Shown here: positions 49,675 through 56,168 of the stretch, in pieces
Position numbering within the stretch: position 1 is the stretch's first letter
Layout of the letters: each line of letters starts with the position of its first letter
Notes under the pieces: model-generated
Seen by the model: the letters and a program-made list of their open reading frames with translations, nothing else
Told to the model about the DNA's origin: nothing
Database searches by the model: none
Translations under genes and position numbers: made by a program
Assembly: GCA_030041435.1 (NCBI GenBank)
Contig: JASHNW010000072.1
Location: 1-56,168 of the forward strand
DNA: 56,168 nucleotides
Origin: Acidobacteriaceae bacterium
GTDB taxonomy: Bacteria > Acidobacteriota > Terriglobia > Terriglobales > Acidobacteriaceae
Reading direction: 5' to 3'

Positions 49675-51495
49675 TTACCGGAAGACGATGTTGAGGGCGA
49701 TGCCCATGGCGAGCAGGACGACGGCGATGACGGTGGGACGCGCGTACCACGCCATGTGGTGTTCGACGGGTTTGGGCGTCATTGAGTATACGAGGCCGAC
49801 GAGCTCTTCTTCGGGACGTGGTTTGGTCATAAGGCTGATGACGACGGTGAGGACCAAATTGATGGTGAAGGCGAAGATGGCCTGGTAGAAATTGAGAGCC
49901 ATGGCGCTGGGATAGACGTGGACGACGTGGATCCAGCCGCCATGGATGCCGGTGGCGGTGTCGACGGGGACGGTGAGGCCGTGATGGAGAATGGCAGCGA
50001 GGGTACCGCCGACGAGGCCGGTGAAGGCGGCGTGGCCGGTGGTGCGCTTCCAGAACATGCCCAGCAGGAAGGTGGCGAAGAGCGGGGCGTTCACGATGGA
50101 AAAGACCAGCTGCAGCGTGTCCATGATGTTGTTGAAGCCGAGGACGACGTAAGCGGTGCCCATGGAGATGAGGATGCCGACCACAGTGGTCCAGCGGCCC
50201 ATTTTGAGGTAATGGGCGTCGGTGCCGTTTTTATGGATGTAGGACTGGTAGATGTCGAAGGTCCAGACGGTATTGAAGGCGGTGACGTTGCCGGCCATGC
50301 CGGACATGAAGCTGGCCAGCAGGGCGGTGAGGCCGAGTCCGAGGATGCCGGTAGGGAAGTAGAAGAGCAGCATATTGGGGATGGCGAGATCGTAGTCGAG
50401 GATGGGCTGGCCGTGGGTGTCGAGCATGATCTTGCCGGTGACGGGATCGACTTTGGGGGGGATGAGGCCCTGACTGACTTCAAGACTGGATGAACTGGCA
50501 GCGGCGGAGGCCGTCATGCCGACGGGAGCCACGTGCGCCATGACGTGGCGGGTGACGGCGGGCGTGGCGATGGCGATGAGGCCGGGCAGGATGACGAGGA
50601 AGGGGAAAAACATTTTGGGGACCGCGGCAATGAGGGGGACGCGGCGGGCGGATTCCTCGGAGTCGGTGGCCATGGCGGTCTGGATGACGAGGAAGTCGGT
50701 GCACCAGTAGCCGAAAGAAAGGACGAAGCCGAGGCCGGCGACGAGACCGAACCAATCCACGCCGAGAGGATTGGTATGGGAGCTGGCCATGCCGCGCCAG
50801 GAGTGCATGTAGGCGGCGGGCAGAGCTGCCCTGAGGCCATGCCAGCCGCCGACATTTTTGAGGCCGACCCAGACGAGGGGCGCGAAGCCGGCGACGATGA
50901 GGAAGAACTGGAGAACTTCGTTGTAAATAGCGCTGGTGAGGCCGCCGAGGAAGATGTAGCAGAGCACGATGACGGCGGAGAGGACGATGGCAATGTGGAA
51001 GCTCCAGTCGAGCGGGAGGTGAAGCTCGGCGAGGGGCTTGTCGAAGACGTGGAGGATCTGGATGAGCCGCGCCATGGCGTACATGGAGATGCCGGAGGAG
51101 AAGACGGTCATGAAGGCGAAACTGCAGGCGTTCCAGGCGCGGGTCTTCTCGTCAAAGCGGAGGCGGAGAAACTCGGGGACGGAGCGGGCTTTGGAGCCGT
51201 AGTAGAAGGGCATCATGAAGACGCCGACGAAGACCATGGCGGGGATGGCGCCGATCCAGTAGAACTGGCTGGTGACGATGCCGTACTTGGCGCCGGAGGC
51301 GCCCATGCCGATGACTTCCTGGGCGCCGAGGTTGGCGGAGATGAAGGCAAGGCCGCAGATCCACGCAGGGAGGGAGCGACCGGCCTGCAGGTAATCCTTG
51401 CTGGTCTTCATGAATCGTTTGAGTGCGAAGCCGATGCCCAGCACAAAAACGAAGTACAGCAGCATGATGATCCAGTCGATCGAGGTCAGGTTCAA
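49675..51495 (-). CDS. Sodium:solute symporter (SSS family)
   Basis: A 606-residue transporter with about 14 membrane helices. SSS features are DYLQAGRSLPAWICGLAFIS, the Na+-site helix around SANLGAQEVIGMGASGAKYG, SFGYWCTDFLVIQTAMATDS and the LeuT-fold core ending near FATFLLGMFWKR. A roughly 60-residue soluble loop (ASSSSLEVSQGLIPPKVDPV and on) sits between helices near residue 340. It resembles sugar-type SGLT transporters more than proline or pantothenate carriers, but the substrate is not decided. It is monocistronic. Confidence 0.9.
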   Translation of the reverse strand: MNLTSIDWIIMLLYFVFVLGIGFALKRFMKTSKDYLQAGRSLPAWICGLAFISANLGAQEVIGMGASGAKYGIVTSQFYWIGAIPAMVFVGVFMMPFYYGSKARSVPEFLRLRFDEKTRAWNACSFAFMTVFSSGISMYAMARLIQILHVFDKPLAELHLPLDWSFHIAIVLSAVIVLCYIFLGGLTSAIYNEVLQFFLIVAGFAPLVWVGLKNVGGWHGLRAALPAAYMHSWRGMASSHTNPLGVDWFGLVAGLGFVLSFGYWCTDFLVIQTAMATDSEESARRVPLIAAVPKMFFPFLVILPGLIAIATPAVTRHVMAHVAPVGMTASAAASSSSLEVSQGLIPPKVDPVTGKIMLDTHGQPILDYDLAIPNMLLFYFPTGILGLGLTALLASFMSGMAGNVTAFNTVWTFDIYQSYIHKNGTDAHYLKMGRWTTVVGILISMGTAYVVLGFNNIMDTLQLVFSIVNAPLFATFLLGMFWKRTTGHAAFTGLVGGTLAAILHHGLTVPVDTATGIHGGWIHVVHVYPSAMALNFYQAIFAFTINLVLTVVISLMTKPRPEEELVGLVYSMTPKPVEHHMAWYARPTVIAVVLLAMGIALNIVFR

Positions 51496-51601
51496 ACGGG
51501 GCTATTCCTTCCTGCAGGTATGGGAGGAGCGTCGGAGGTCAATGTACACGCTTGCATCGGGCAAGTCCAGAAAGCAGCTGATGGGTAGTGGCGTAATTTC
51601 C

Positions 51602-51721
51602 CTGCATTTCGCCTATTACAATTTCTGCCGCGTTCGCCAGTCTTTGCGAATCACTCCCGCGATGGCTGCGGGGATTACGGATCACGTCTGGACTCTTGAG
51701 GAATTGGTATCCGTCCTCTAA
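51602..51721 (+). pseudogene. C-terminal remnant of an IS1-like DDE transposase
   Basis: The frame encodes LHFAYYNFCRVRQSLRITPA followed by MAAGITDHVWTLEELVSVL and a stop. The AYYNF-RxxxSLR-TPAMAAGI-D-VW pattern is the C-terminus of transposases found widely in Acidobacteriota and Alphaproteobacteria. The catalytic region is missing and no inverted repeats were found, so this is a decayed fragment. Its stop overlaps the end of the converging hypothetical gene. Confidence 0.7.
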
Positions 51722-52182
51722 AACTGCGCCTTCTCCAGACACTCTTGCAAGAGGTATTCGGATGTAGATTCCAACTCAAAAGTTCTCTGGTACGGGTCCG
51801 AAAGATATGCCTGCCCCGTACCAGGTTCTATTTGAATTAGGTAATCCCCGACACAAGACCCGCCATCATAGTGAATTCGGCTTCCGTCCGCATGGAATTC
51901 AAGACGCAAATTCGCCGGTGGGTTAACCCTGATAACGCGCAGTTTAGCGGGCAGTTCATCGTGAACCCTGTAATGCTCGCGGCCTAATTCTTTGTTTACA
52001 TCTGCACATTTTCGAGTGATTTCCTCTCGGAGCTGCTGCCACAGTGCGGGTCCCAGCTTTTGCTTGAGTTTTTCCCGCTGGACGAAAGCGGCGCTTTCAG
52101 TATTCTTCTGCTCTCTCTCTTCGGCGCGTACTGATTCCGCATTTCGTATCTCGCCAGCTAATCGTTTCGCAAAATCGTTCAT
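51718..52182 (-). CDS. Hypothetical protein in a low-GC island
   Basis: A 154-residue soluble protein starting MNDFAKRLAGEIRNAESVRA, with AGGGG about seven bases upstream of ATG 52182. The N-terminal half is charged and helical (EREQKNTESAAFVQREKLKQ). The C-terminal half is beta-rich (LRVIRVNPPANLRLEFHADG; GDYLIQIEPGTGQAYLSDPY). No family is recognised. Codon use is more AT-rich than in its neighbours, and a transposase remnant adjoins it, so recent horizontal acquisition is likely. Confidence 0.65.
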   Translation of the reverse strand: MNDFAKRLAGEIRNAESVRAEEREQKNTESAAFVQREKLKQKLGPALWQQLREEITRKCADVNKELGREHYRVHDELPAKLRVIRVNPPANLRLEFHADGSRIHYDGGSCVGDYLIQIEPGTGQAYLSDPYQRTFELESTSEYLLQECLEKAQF

Positions 52183-52310
52183 GCGGCTTCCCCTCCGTAC
52201 ACTGCGAGTGTACCGCTGGCGACCAAACTGTATGGAGAGGTTAAACTCTAGCAATTCTCATTCCATTCTACGTGAGCGGGTCACGCAAATTAGGACACCA
52301 CCGCTGGTGA

Positions 52311-52384
52311 AGCGGTGAGCGATGAGACGGTGAGGTAAGAAGCGGCCAGCGAAGAAGCAGGGAAAGATGAAACGGCCAGCGGTT
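52311..52384. repeat. Intergenic GCGGTGAGCGA / GCGGCCAGCGA repeat array
   Basis: AGCGGTGAGCGATGAGACGG, TGAGGTAAGAAGCGGCCAGC and GAAGAAGCAGGGAAAGATG, then AAACGGCCAGCGG. These are degenerate units of the same family as the 49.5-kb array, running up to the bshB1 stop codon. Confidence 0.7.
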
Positions 52385-53219
52385 AGAGGGACTGGACGGG
52401 CAGGAGCGTGAGGTCGTCGACGAGGCCGACTTCCTTCTGGACGAAGGGCTCGGCGTAGCGGACGCCGGCGAGGGTGCCGTAGTGGCGGGCTTCGGCGAAG
52501 GTGCGCTCGCGGATTTCCTCCTCCGGAACGAAGAGGCCGCTGCCGGCCGGCTGATTCGCGTACTGCGATCGGTAGGCCATGAGGGCGCGATGGCGGTCTT
52601 CGATGAAGGGTGTGATATCGACGACGAAGGTGGGGCGCACGTCGGCATAGAGGCTGGCGTAGACGATCTTGAAGGGGCGATGCGGGTGCTCCAACCCCAA
52701 CGCGCCAACACCGGGCGTGTTGGGGGCCCCTGTCTCCGCGCGCGGCGAACTGCGCTTCGCGCCAGCATCGATTTTGCCGGCTGCGGAGTCCACCAGCTCA
52801 AGTTTGGACAGGCCGGAGAGAAAGCAGGCTTCGTAGCCGAGGGTCGCGGTGGTGTAGTGGTCGGGGTGGCGGCCCGCCCAGTAGGGAAGAATGACGACGC
52901 GGGGGCGGATGCGGCGCAGGACTGCGACGATCTTCAGGCGATTTTCGAAGGTATTTTCGACGCGGCCGTCGGGAATGTCGAGAGCTTCGCGCCAGCCGGC
53001 GCCCAGGATGCGGGCGGCTTGGGCGGCTTCCGCGGCGCGGTCTTCGGCAGAGCCGCGGGTTCCGGCTTCGCCGCGGGTGAGGTCGAGAATTGCCGTGGAG
53101 ACGCCGAGCGACTGCAGGCGGAGCAGCGTGCCGCCGCAGGTCTGTTCCACATCGTCGCGATGGGCGGCGATGGCGAGAACTTCCGCCGAGAAGGATGAGG
53201 CTGCCGGCTGTTCCGCCAC
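52383..53219 (-). CDS. bshB1: Bacillithiol deacetylase BshB1, with an internal insertion
   Basis: A 278-residue PIG-L/LmbE-type zinc deacetylase that removes acetate from GlcNAc-malate in bacillithiol synthesis. The zinc motif reads AHRDDVEQTCGGTL (usual AHPDD, with Pro replaced by Arg), and the second site is YWAGRHPDHYTT. PTFVVDITPFIEDRHRALMA and AYRSQY are BshB1 hallmarks. It is about 40 residues longer than the Bacillus protein. The extra part (about residues 150-183) is encoded by GC-rich sequence with the palindrome CCAACAC-CGGGC-GTGTTGG and looks like a captured repeat. No other bsh genes are in the window. Confidence 0.9.
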   Translation of the reverse strand: MAEQPAASSFSAEVLAIAAHRDDVEQTCGGTLLRLQSLGVSTAILDLTRGEAGTRGSAEDRAAEAAQAARILGAGWREALDIPDGRVENTFENRLKIVAVLRRIRPRVVILPYWAGRHPDHYTTATLGYEACFLSGLSKLELVDSAAGKIDAGAKRSSPRAETGAPNTPGVGALGLEHPHRPFKIVYASLYADVRPTFVVDITPFIEDRHRALMAYRSQYANQPAGSGLFVPEEEIRERTFAEARHYGTLAGVRYAEPFVQKEVGLVDDLTLLPVQSL

Positions 53220-53252
53220 GGTGCTTTCCTGGTGCGGCCGAGGACCCGAAAA

Positions 53253-54743
53253 CTAGTAGATGGTGTTGTCGGCGTCGGTTCCGGCGTCCATGTAGGCGAC
53301 GTCGATGGCGGTGCCGGCGACGGTGACGTTGGAGTTATCGAGAGCCGCCATGGTCTTCGTGTTGTAGATATAAATCTGGCCGCCCTCGGTGGTGTAAACC
53401 TTATGCAGCCCGAGCACGGCAGCAATGCCGGTGCCATCTCCCTGATAGGGGCCGATGGTAGCTGTGTTGGTCGATGTATTGAACATCGTGATGCAGCCAT
53501 ACTGCACATTGGCTCCGGCCTCCACCTGCTGGTACCGCACTCCCTGATTGCAGTCCGAAGAGCCTATCCAGAGGGTGCTGTCGTCGGCAAAGACCATCCG
53601 GCTGTGGGTGCCGTCGCTGATGGGGAAGGTTCCGGCGATGGCGTTCGTCTGCGTATTCAGAATCGTGAGGAAACCGCCGAAGAGGCCGCTGGAGGGCTGG
53701 TATTGCTGGCCGGCGATATAGAGCGTGTTGCCGCTGAAGACGGCGTTGCTGGCGCCATTGGGAATGGGGATGTTGCTCTGCGCCACCAGGGCGATGCCGC
53801 TGGCTCCGTTGCTGCCGGGGTTGATGGAGGAGCCGGTAATGGGGATGGTGGTGAGGCCGGCGGTGGTTCCACCGCACTCGGGCCCGCAATTGACCACGTA
53901 AGCGGTGGTGCCGTCGGGCGAGAAGACGGCTTTGATGGGATGATCGAACGTTGCCGATGGGCCTGTGCTGACGGGAAAGACGCACCAGGTGGGCTGTTTC
54001 TGCGGTTCGCAGTCCTGGGCGCCGAGATAGTTCGGATTGTTGATGGCGGCAGCCTGCTCGGTGGCATTGAGCTGCACAATGCTGTAAACCGCGAACGAGT
54101 CAGGTGGGTCCACGTCGACCGTATGGCTGGGCACCTGGGTGGCGTTCTCGATGAACACCAGAGCCACTGTGCCTCCGGGATTGACGGAGACGCCATACGC
54201 ATTGGAGAGGTTGAGCGTGAGGGCGGAGCCGTTGGTGCGATTGACCACGCTGATGACGTGGGCCGCCGGATTCGCGGCGTAGACATAGTTGAGATCGCGG
54301 CTGGCCATGATGCCGTTGTAGGGACTGCCTTCGGCGCCGCTGGAGAGGCTGCCGGGCACTGTGACCGATGTGGAGACTTTCTCATCCGCGTAACTGACGA
54401 GGGTGAGGCTGCCGTCGCCGGCGTTATAGACGGCGCCGGCCTGCTGCTCAGGGAGGTTCTCGATGGTGAGGGGAAGTTTGCCGGAATAGCCGGCAATGCT
54501 GAAGGTTCCGGAATTTGTGTTGTAGGGATGACGAATGTCGTAATAGGCGTCGACGAAGGGCAAAGCGCCGGTGGAGAAAGCGCTGGGATTCTGTTCGGCT
54601 ACGAGCACGCGGTTGAGAACGCGGCTGGGCGGAAGCGAACGGCCGGCGAAGTAGTAATCCTTGCCGCACGAACCAACGACGATGCAGACGATAAAGACTC
54701 CGCTCAGGACACCAAACAAATACAGCGAACTTCTCTTCTTCAA
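53253..54743 (-). CDS. Beta-propeller lipoprotein
   Basis: A 496-residue protein. The lipoprotein signal peptide MKKRSSLYLFGVLSGVFIVC has a lipobox-like VVGSC, giving acylated Cys26. The mature part has repeated blades with YVTN/WD-like motifs (NYVYAANPAAHVISVVNRTN; TAYVVNCGPECGG; NTLYIAGQQYQPSS), suggesting a seven-bladed propeller. These surface lipoproteins are common in Acidobacteriota, and the ligand or enzymatic role is unknown. It is monocistronic and divergent from the methyltransferase gene. Confidence 0.83.
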   Translation of the reverse strand: MKKRSSLYLFGVLSGVFIVCIVVGSCGKDYYFAGRSLPPSRVLNRVLVAEQNPSAFSTGALPFVDAYYDIRHPYNTNSGTFSIAGYSGKLPLTIENLPEQQAGAVYNAGDGSLTLVSYADEKVSTSVTVPGSLSSGAEGSPYNGIMASRDLNYVYAANPAAHVISVVNRTNGSALTLNLSNAYGVSVNPGGTVALVFIENATQVPSHTVDVDPPDSFAVYSIVQLNATEQAAAINNPNYLGAQDCEPQKQPTWCVFPVSTGPSATFDHPIKAVFSPDGTTAYVVNCGPECGGTTAGLTTIPITGSSINPGSNGASGIALVAQSNIPIPNGASNAVFSGNTLYIAGQQYQPSSGLFGGFLTILNTQTNAIAGTFPISDGTHSRMVFADDSTLWIGSSDCNQGVRYQQVEAGANVQYGCITMFNTSTNTATIGPYQGDGTGIAAVLGLHKVYTTEGGQIYIYNTKTMAALDNSNVTVAGTAIDVAYMDAGTDADNTIY

Positions 54744-54926
54744 AATCTCAGGACCTCACCGTTTGCAAGGCTCGTTGGAGCTCGTGGGAAAGGCAAGTAT
54801 ATCAGGACGGAGGCCGGGGTTTCGCGGCAGTGCGCGCACCGGTTTGGCCGCAGCAGCCAGGGGAGCAGGCTGCCCGCCTTGCAGCCGGGGCGCAGAACAG
54901 CGGGCGGGAGAGATGGCCCTGATAGC

Positions 54927-55952
54927 ATGGTGCAACGGGTTGACGCGATGGCCGCCTTTCCAGAGCAATGGTTCGGGCAGCGAACCGTCCTCTGCGACGG
55001 CGCGATGGGCAGCTTGCTGTACGCGCGGGGAGCGAGCATGGAGCACTGCTGCGAGGAGCTGAACCTGACGCAGCCCGATCTGATTCGCGCGATCCATGAG
55101 GAATATCTTGAAGCCGGCGCCGCCATCATCGAGACCAACACATTTGGCGCAAACGGGTTTCGGCTGGAGCGGACGGGGCTGAAGGATCGCGTGGCGGAGA
55201 TCAACAGAGCCGGTGTCCGCATCGCCCGCCAGGCGGTGCAGCAGGTTGCCGGGAAACAGGCGGCGCGGGCGTACGTTGCCGGGTCGATTGGGCCGCTGGG
55301 CGTGGGGCTGGAGCCGCTGGGCAAGACCGGGCTCGAGGAGGCGCGAGCAGCGTTTGCCGAGCAGATTCGCGCATTGGCGGCGGGCGGTCCGGGGGTTGGG
55401 GCCGATTTGCTCATGGTGGAGACGATGACCGGGCTCAGGGAGGCAGAGCAGGCGGTGCTGGCAGCGCGCGCGACAGCACCGTGGCTGCCGGTGATGGTGA
55501 TGGTGACGGTGGACGAAAGCGGACAATGCCTGGACGGCAACTCGCCGGAGTCGGCTGCGGCGCGCATGGCGGCATGGGGTGTGGATGGGATGGGCTGTAA
55601 CTGCAGCGTGGGCCCGGCGACGGTGCTGACGGCCATCGAGCGCATGGCCACCGCGACCAGCGTGCCGCTGGCGGCGATGCCCAGCGCAGGGCTGCCGCGT
55701 TGCGTGGATGGGCGGAACGAGTATCTGTGCTCGCCGGAAGAGATGGCGGGCTTCGCGGGCAAATTTGTCAGGGCCGGCGCGCAGTTTGTGGGCGGGTGCT
55801 GCGGCACAACGCCTCAGCACATCCGCGCCATGAAGGCGGCTTTCGGCGTTTTCGACGGGGAAGACTCGGCGCCTCGCGCCTCATGCCGGGAAGCGATGGT
55901 GACAGCAATACCGTCTGTGCAACGGAAGGAGGCCGAAGTTGACCGGCTTTGA
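54927..55952 (+). CDS. Homocysteine S-methyltransferase family protein
   Basis: A 341-residue zinc-dependent methyltransferase domain as in the N-terminus of MetH, BHMT and MmuM. Motifs are LCDGAMGSLLYARG, AGAAIIETNTFGANGF, and the zinc ligands in MGCNCSVGP and VGGCCGTTPQHI. It lacks the folate and cobalamin domains of MetH, so it is either a stand-alone methyltransferase using S-methylmethionine or betaine-like donors, or one module of a split MetH. ATG 54927 is used; ATG 54948 (MAAFPEQWF) is an alternative, and neither has a strong ribosome site. The open frame further upstream, back to 53232, is antisense to the lipoprotein gene and not real. Confidence 0.87.
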   Translation: MVQRVDAMAAFPEQWFGQRTVLCDGAMGSLLYARGASMEHCCEELNLTQPDLIRAIHEEYLEAGAAIIETNTFGANGFRLERTGLKDRVAEINRAGVRIARQAVQQVAGKQAARAYVAGSIGPLGVGLEPLGKTGLEEARAAFAEQIRALAAGGPGVGADLLMVETMTGLREAEQAVLAARATAPWLPVMVMVTVDESGQCLDGNSPESAAARMAAWGVDGMGCNCSVGPATVLTAIERMATATSVPLAAMPSAGLPRCVDGRNEYLCSPEEMAGFAGKFVRAGAQFVGGCCGTTPQHIRAMKAAFGVFDGEDSAPRASCREAMVTAIPSVQRKEAEVDRL

Positions 55953-56154
55953 GGAGTCGCTGACGAAACTGGAAGAGATTGTGGCGCGGCTGGAGAGCGG
56001 CGAACTTTCGCTTGAAGATTCCGTGCGGCTGTTCGAGGAAGGCACGCGGCTCTCAGCCGAATGCCGGAAACAGCTGGAAGAGGCCGAAGGCAAAGTGGAG
56101 ATGCTGGTGAAGCAGCGCGACGGGGCGATGAAGCGCGCGCCATTCGGGGAGTAG
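55939..56154 (+). CDS. xseB: Exodeoxyribonuclease VII small subunit
   Basis: A 71-residue helical protein: MTGFEESLTKLEEIVARLES, GELSLEDSVRLFEEGTRLSA and ECRKQLEEAEGKVEMLV are the canonical XseB signature. It binds XseA to form the single-strand DNA exonuclease; xseA is not in the window. It starts with TTG at 55939, preceded by a strong AAGGAGG six bases upstream, and overlaps the end of the methyltransferase gene by 14 nt in another frame. Confidence 0.95.
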   Translation: MTGFEESLTKLEEIVARLESGELSLEDSVRLFEEGTRLSAECRKQLEEAEGKVEMLVKQRDGAMKRAPFGE

Positions 56155-56168
56155 GGGCAGGGTGCAGG

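Noticed and set aside
51398-51601. N-terminal part of the frame leading into the transposase remnant
   Set aside because: It overlies the start of the SSS symporter gene on the other strand and has no transposase resemblance; only the last 39 codons do.
53232-54926. 565-codon upstream extension of the homocysteine methyltransferase frame
   Set aside because: Gly/Asp/Val-rich antisense of the beta-propeller lipoprotein; the methyltransferase domain starts only near 54948.
54927-55952. Truncated MetH
   Set aside because: The frame ends naturally and is followed by a properly initiated xseB; the domain is complete with both zinc motifs, so a stand-alone enzyme is more likely.

Overview
The window reads as a stretch of a GC-rich chromosome from the phylum Acidobacteriota, probably the Terriglobia/Acidobacteriaceae. 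That placement is an inference from gene content: large secreted DUF3857 proteins sharing a PTPEELKMTSDP motif, a bacillithiol deacetylase, HpnK, larECB, a stand-alone KdpD sensor domain and short SWKEIA-type helix-turn-helix proteins. Genes are densely packed in short operons, often with 4-nt ATGA overlaps. There is no rRNA, prophage, CRISPR array or intact insertion sequence. Most of the content is core metabolism plus envelope and ion functions.

Layout. 1-5.1 kb (minus): an aa3-like oxidase operon ctaC-ctaD-ctaE, then a VKOR-family protein and a lipase-maturation-factor-like membrane protein cut by the window edge. 5.2-7.6 kb (minus): the PLP-synthase genes pdxS and pdxT with a UPF0175/PIN toxin-antitoxin pair between them. 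7.8-11.9 kb (minus): an alditol/lactone oxidase-like flavoenzyme, a hotdog thioesterase, an isoprenylcysteine methyltransferase-like protein, HpnK and a DUF4254 protein. 12-15.3 kb (plus): an ATP-grasp enzyme, GalT and a small HTH regulator. tRNA-Lys(TTT) follows on the minus strand.

15.8-24.1 kb (plus) is the most distinctive block: four exported DUF3857/transglutaminase-fold proteins in tandem. The first three have lost the catalytic Cys and His, and only the fourth keeps a Cys-His-Asp triad. The first three also share a motif about 90-105 nt upstream of their non-ATG starts. 24.2-30.6 kb (minus): a TPR membrane protein, a ClC channel with a CBS-like tail, a HAMP-PAS histidine-kinase-like protein with Gln in place of the phospho-accepting His, a stand-alone KdpD N-terminal domain and a DUF2164 protein. 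They could form one ion-sensing operon.

30.7-33.7 kb (plus): larE-larC-larB, for the nickel-pincer nucleotide cofactor. 33.7-35.7 kb (minus): a SCO1/SenC copper chaperone and an exported Gfo/Idh/MocA protein. 35.9-38.3 kb (plus): icd and mdh of the TCA cycle. 38.4-42.6 kb: a soluble PRC-barrel/MgtE-N/CBS protein divergent from an APC permease with a large cytosolic tail, then a small basic coiled-coil protein. 42.7-46.6 kb (minus): a TetR-HlyD-ABC-permease efflux operon. 46.7-49 kb (plus): YtrA-type GntR, slipin and an alpha/beta hydrolase. 49.2-56 kb: a small membrane protein, an SSS symporter, a low-GC patch with a transposase remnant, BshB1, a beta-propeller lipoprotein, a homocysteine S-methyltransferase and xseB.

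A family of short iterated repeats built on GCGGTCAGCGAAAAA or CGGTTAGCGAAA occupies at least seven gene boundaries. All functional statements come from reading motifs by eye; no database search was run.
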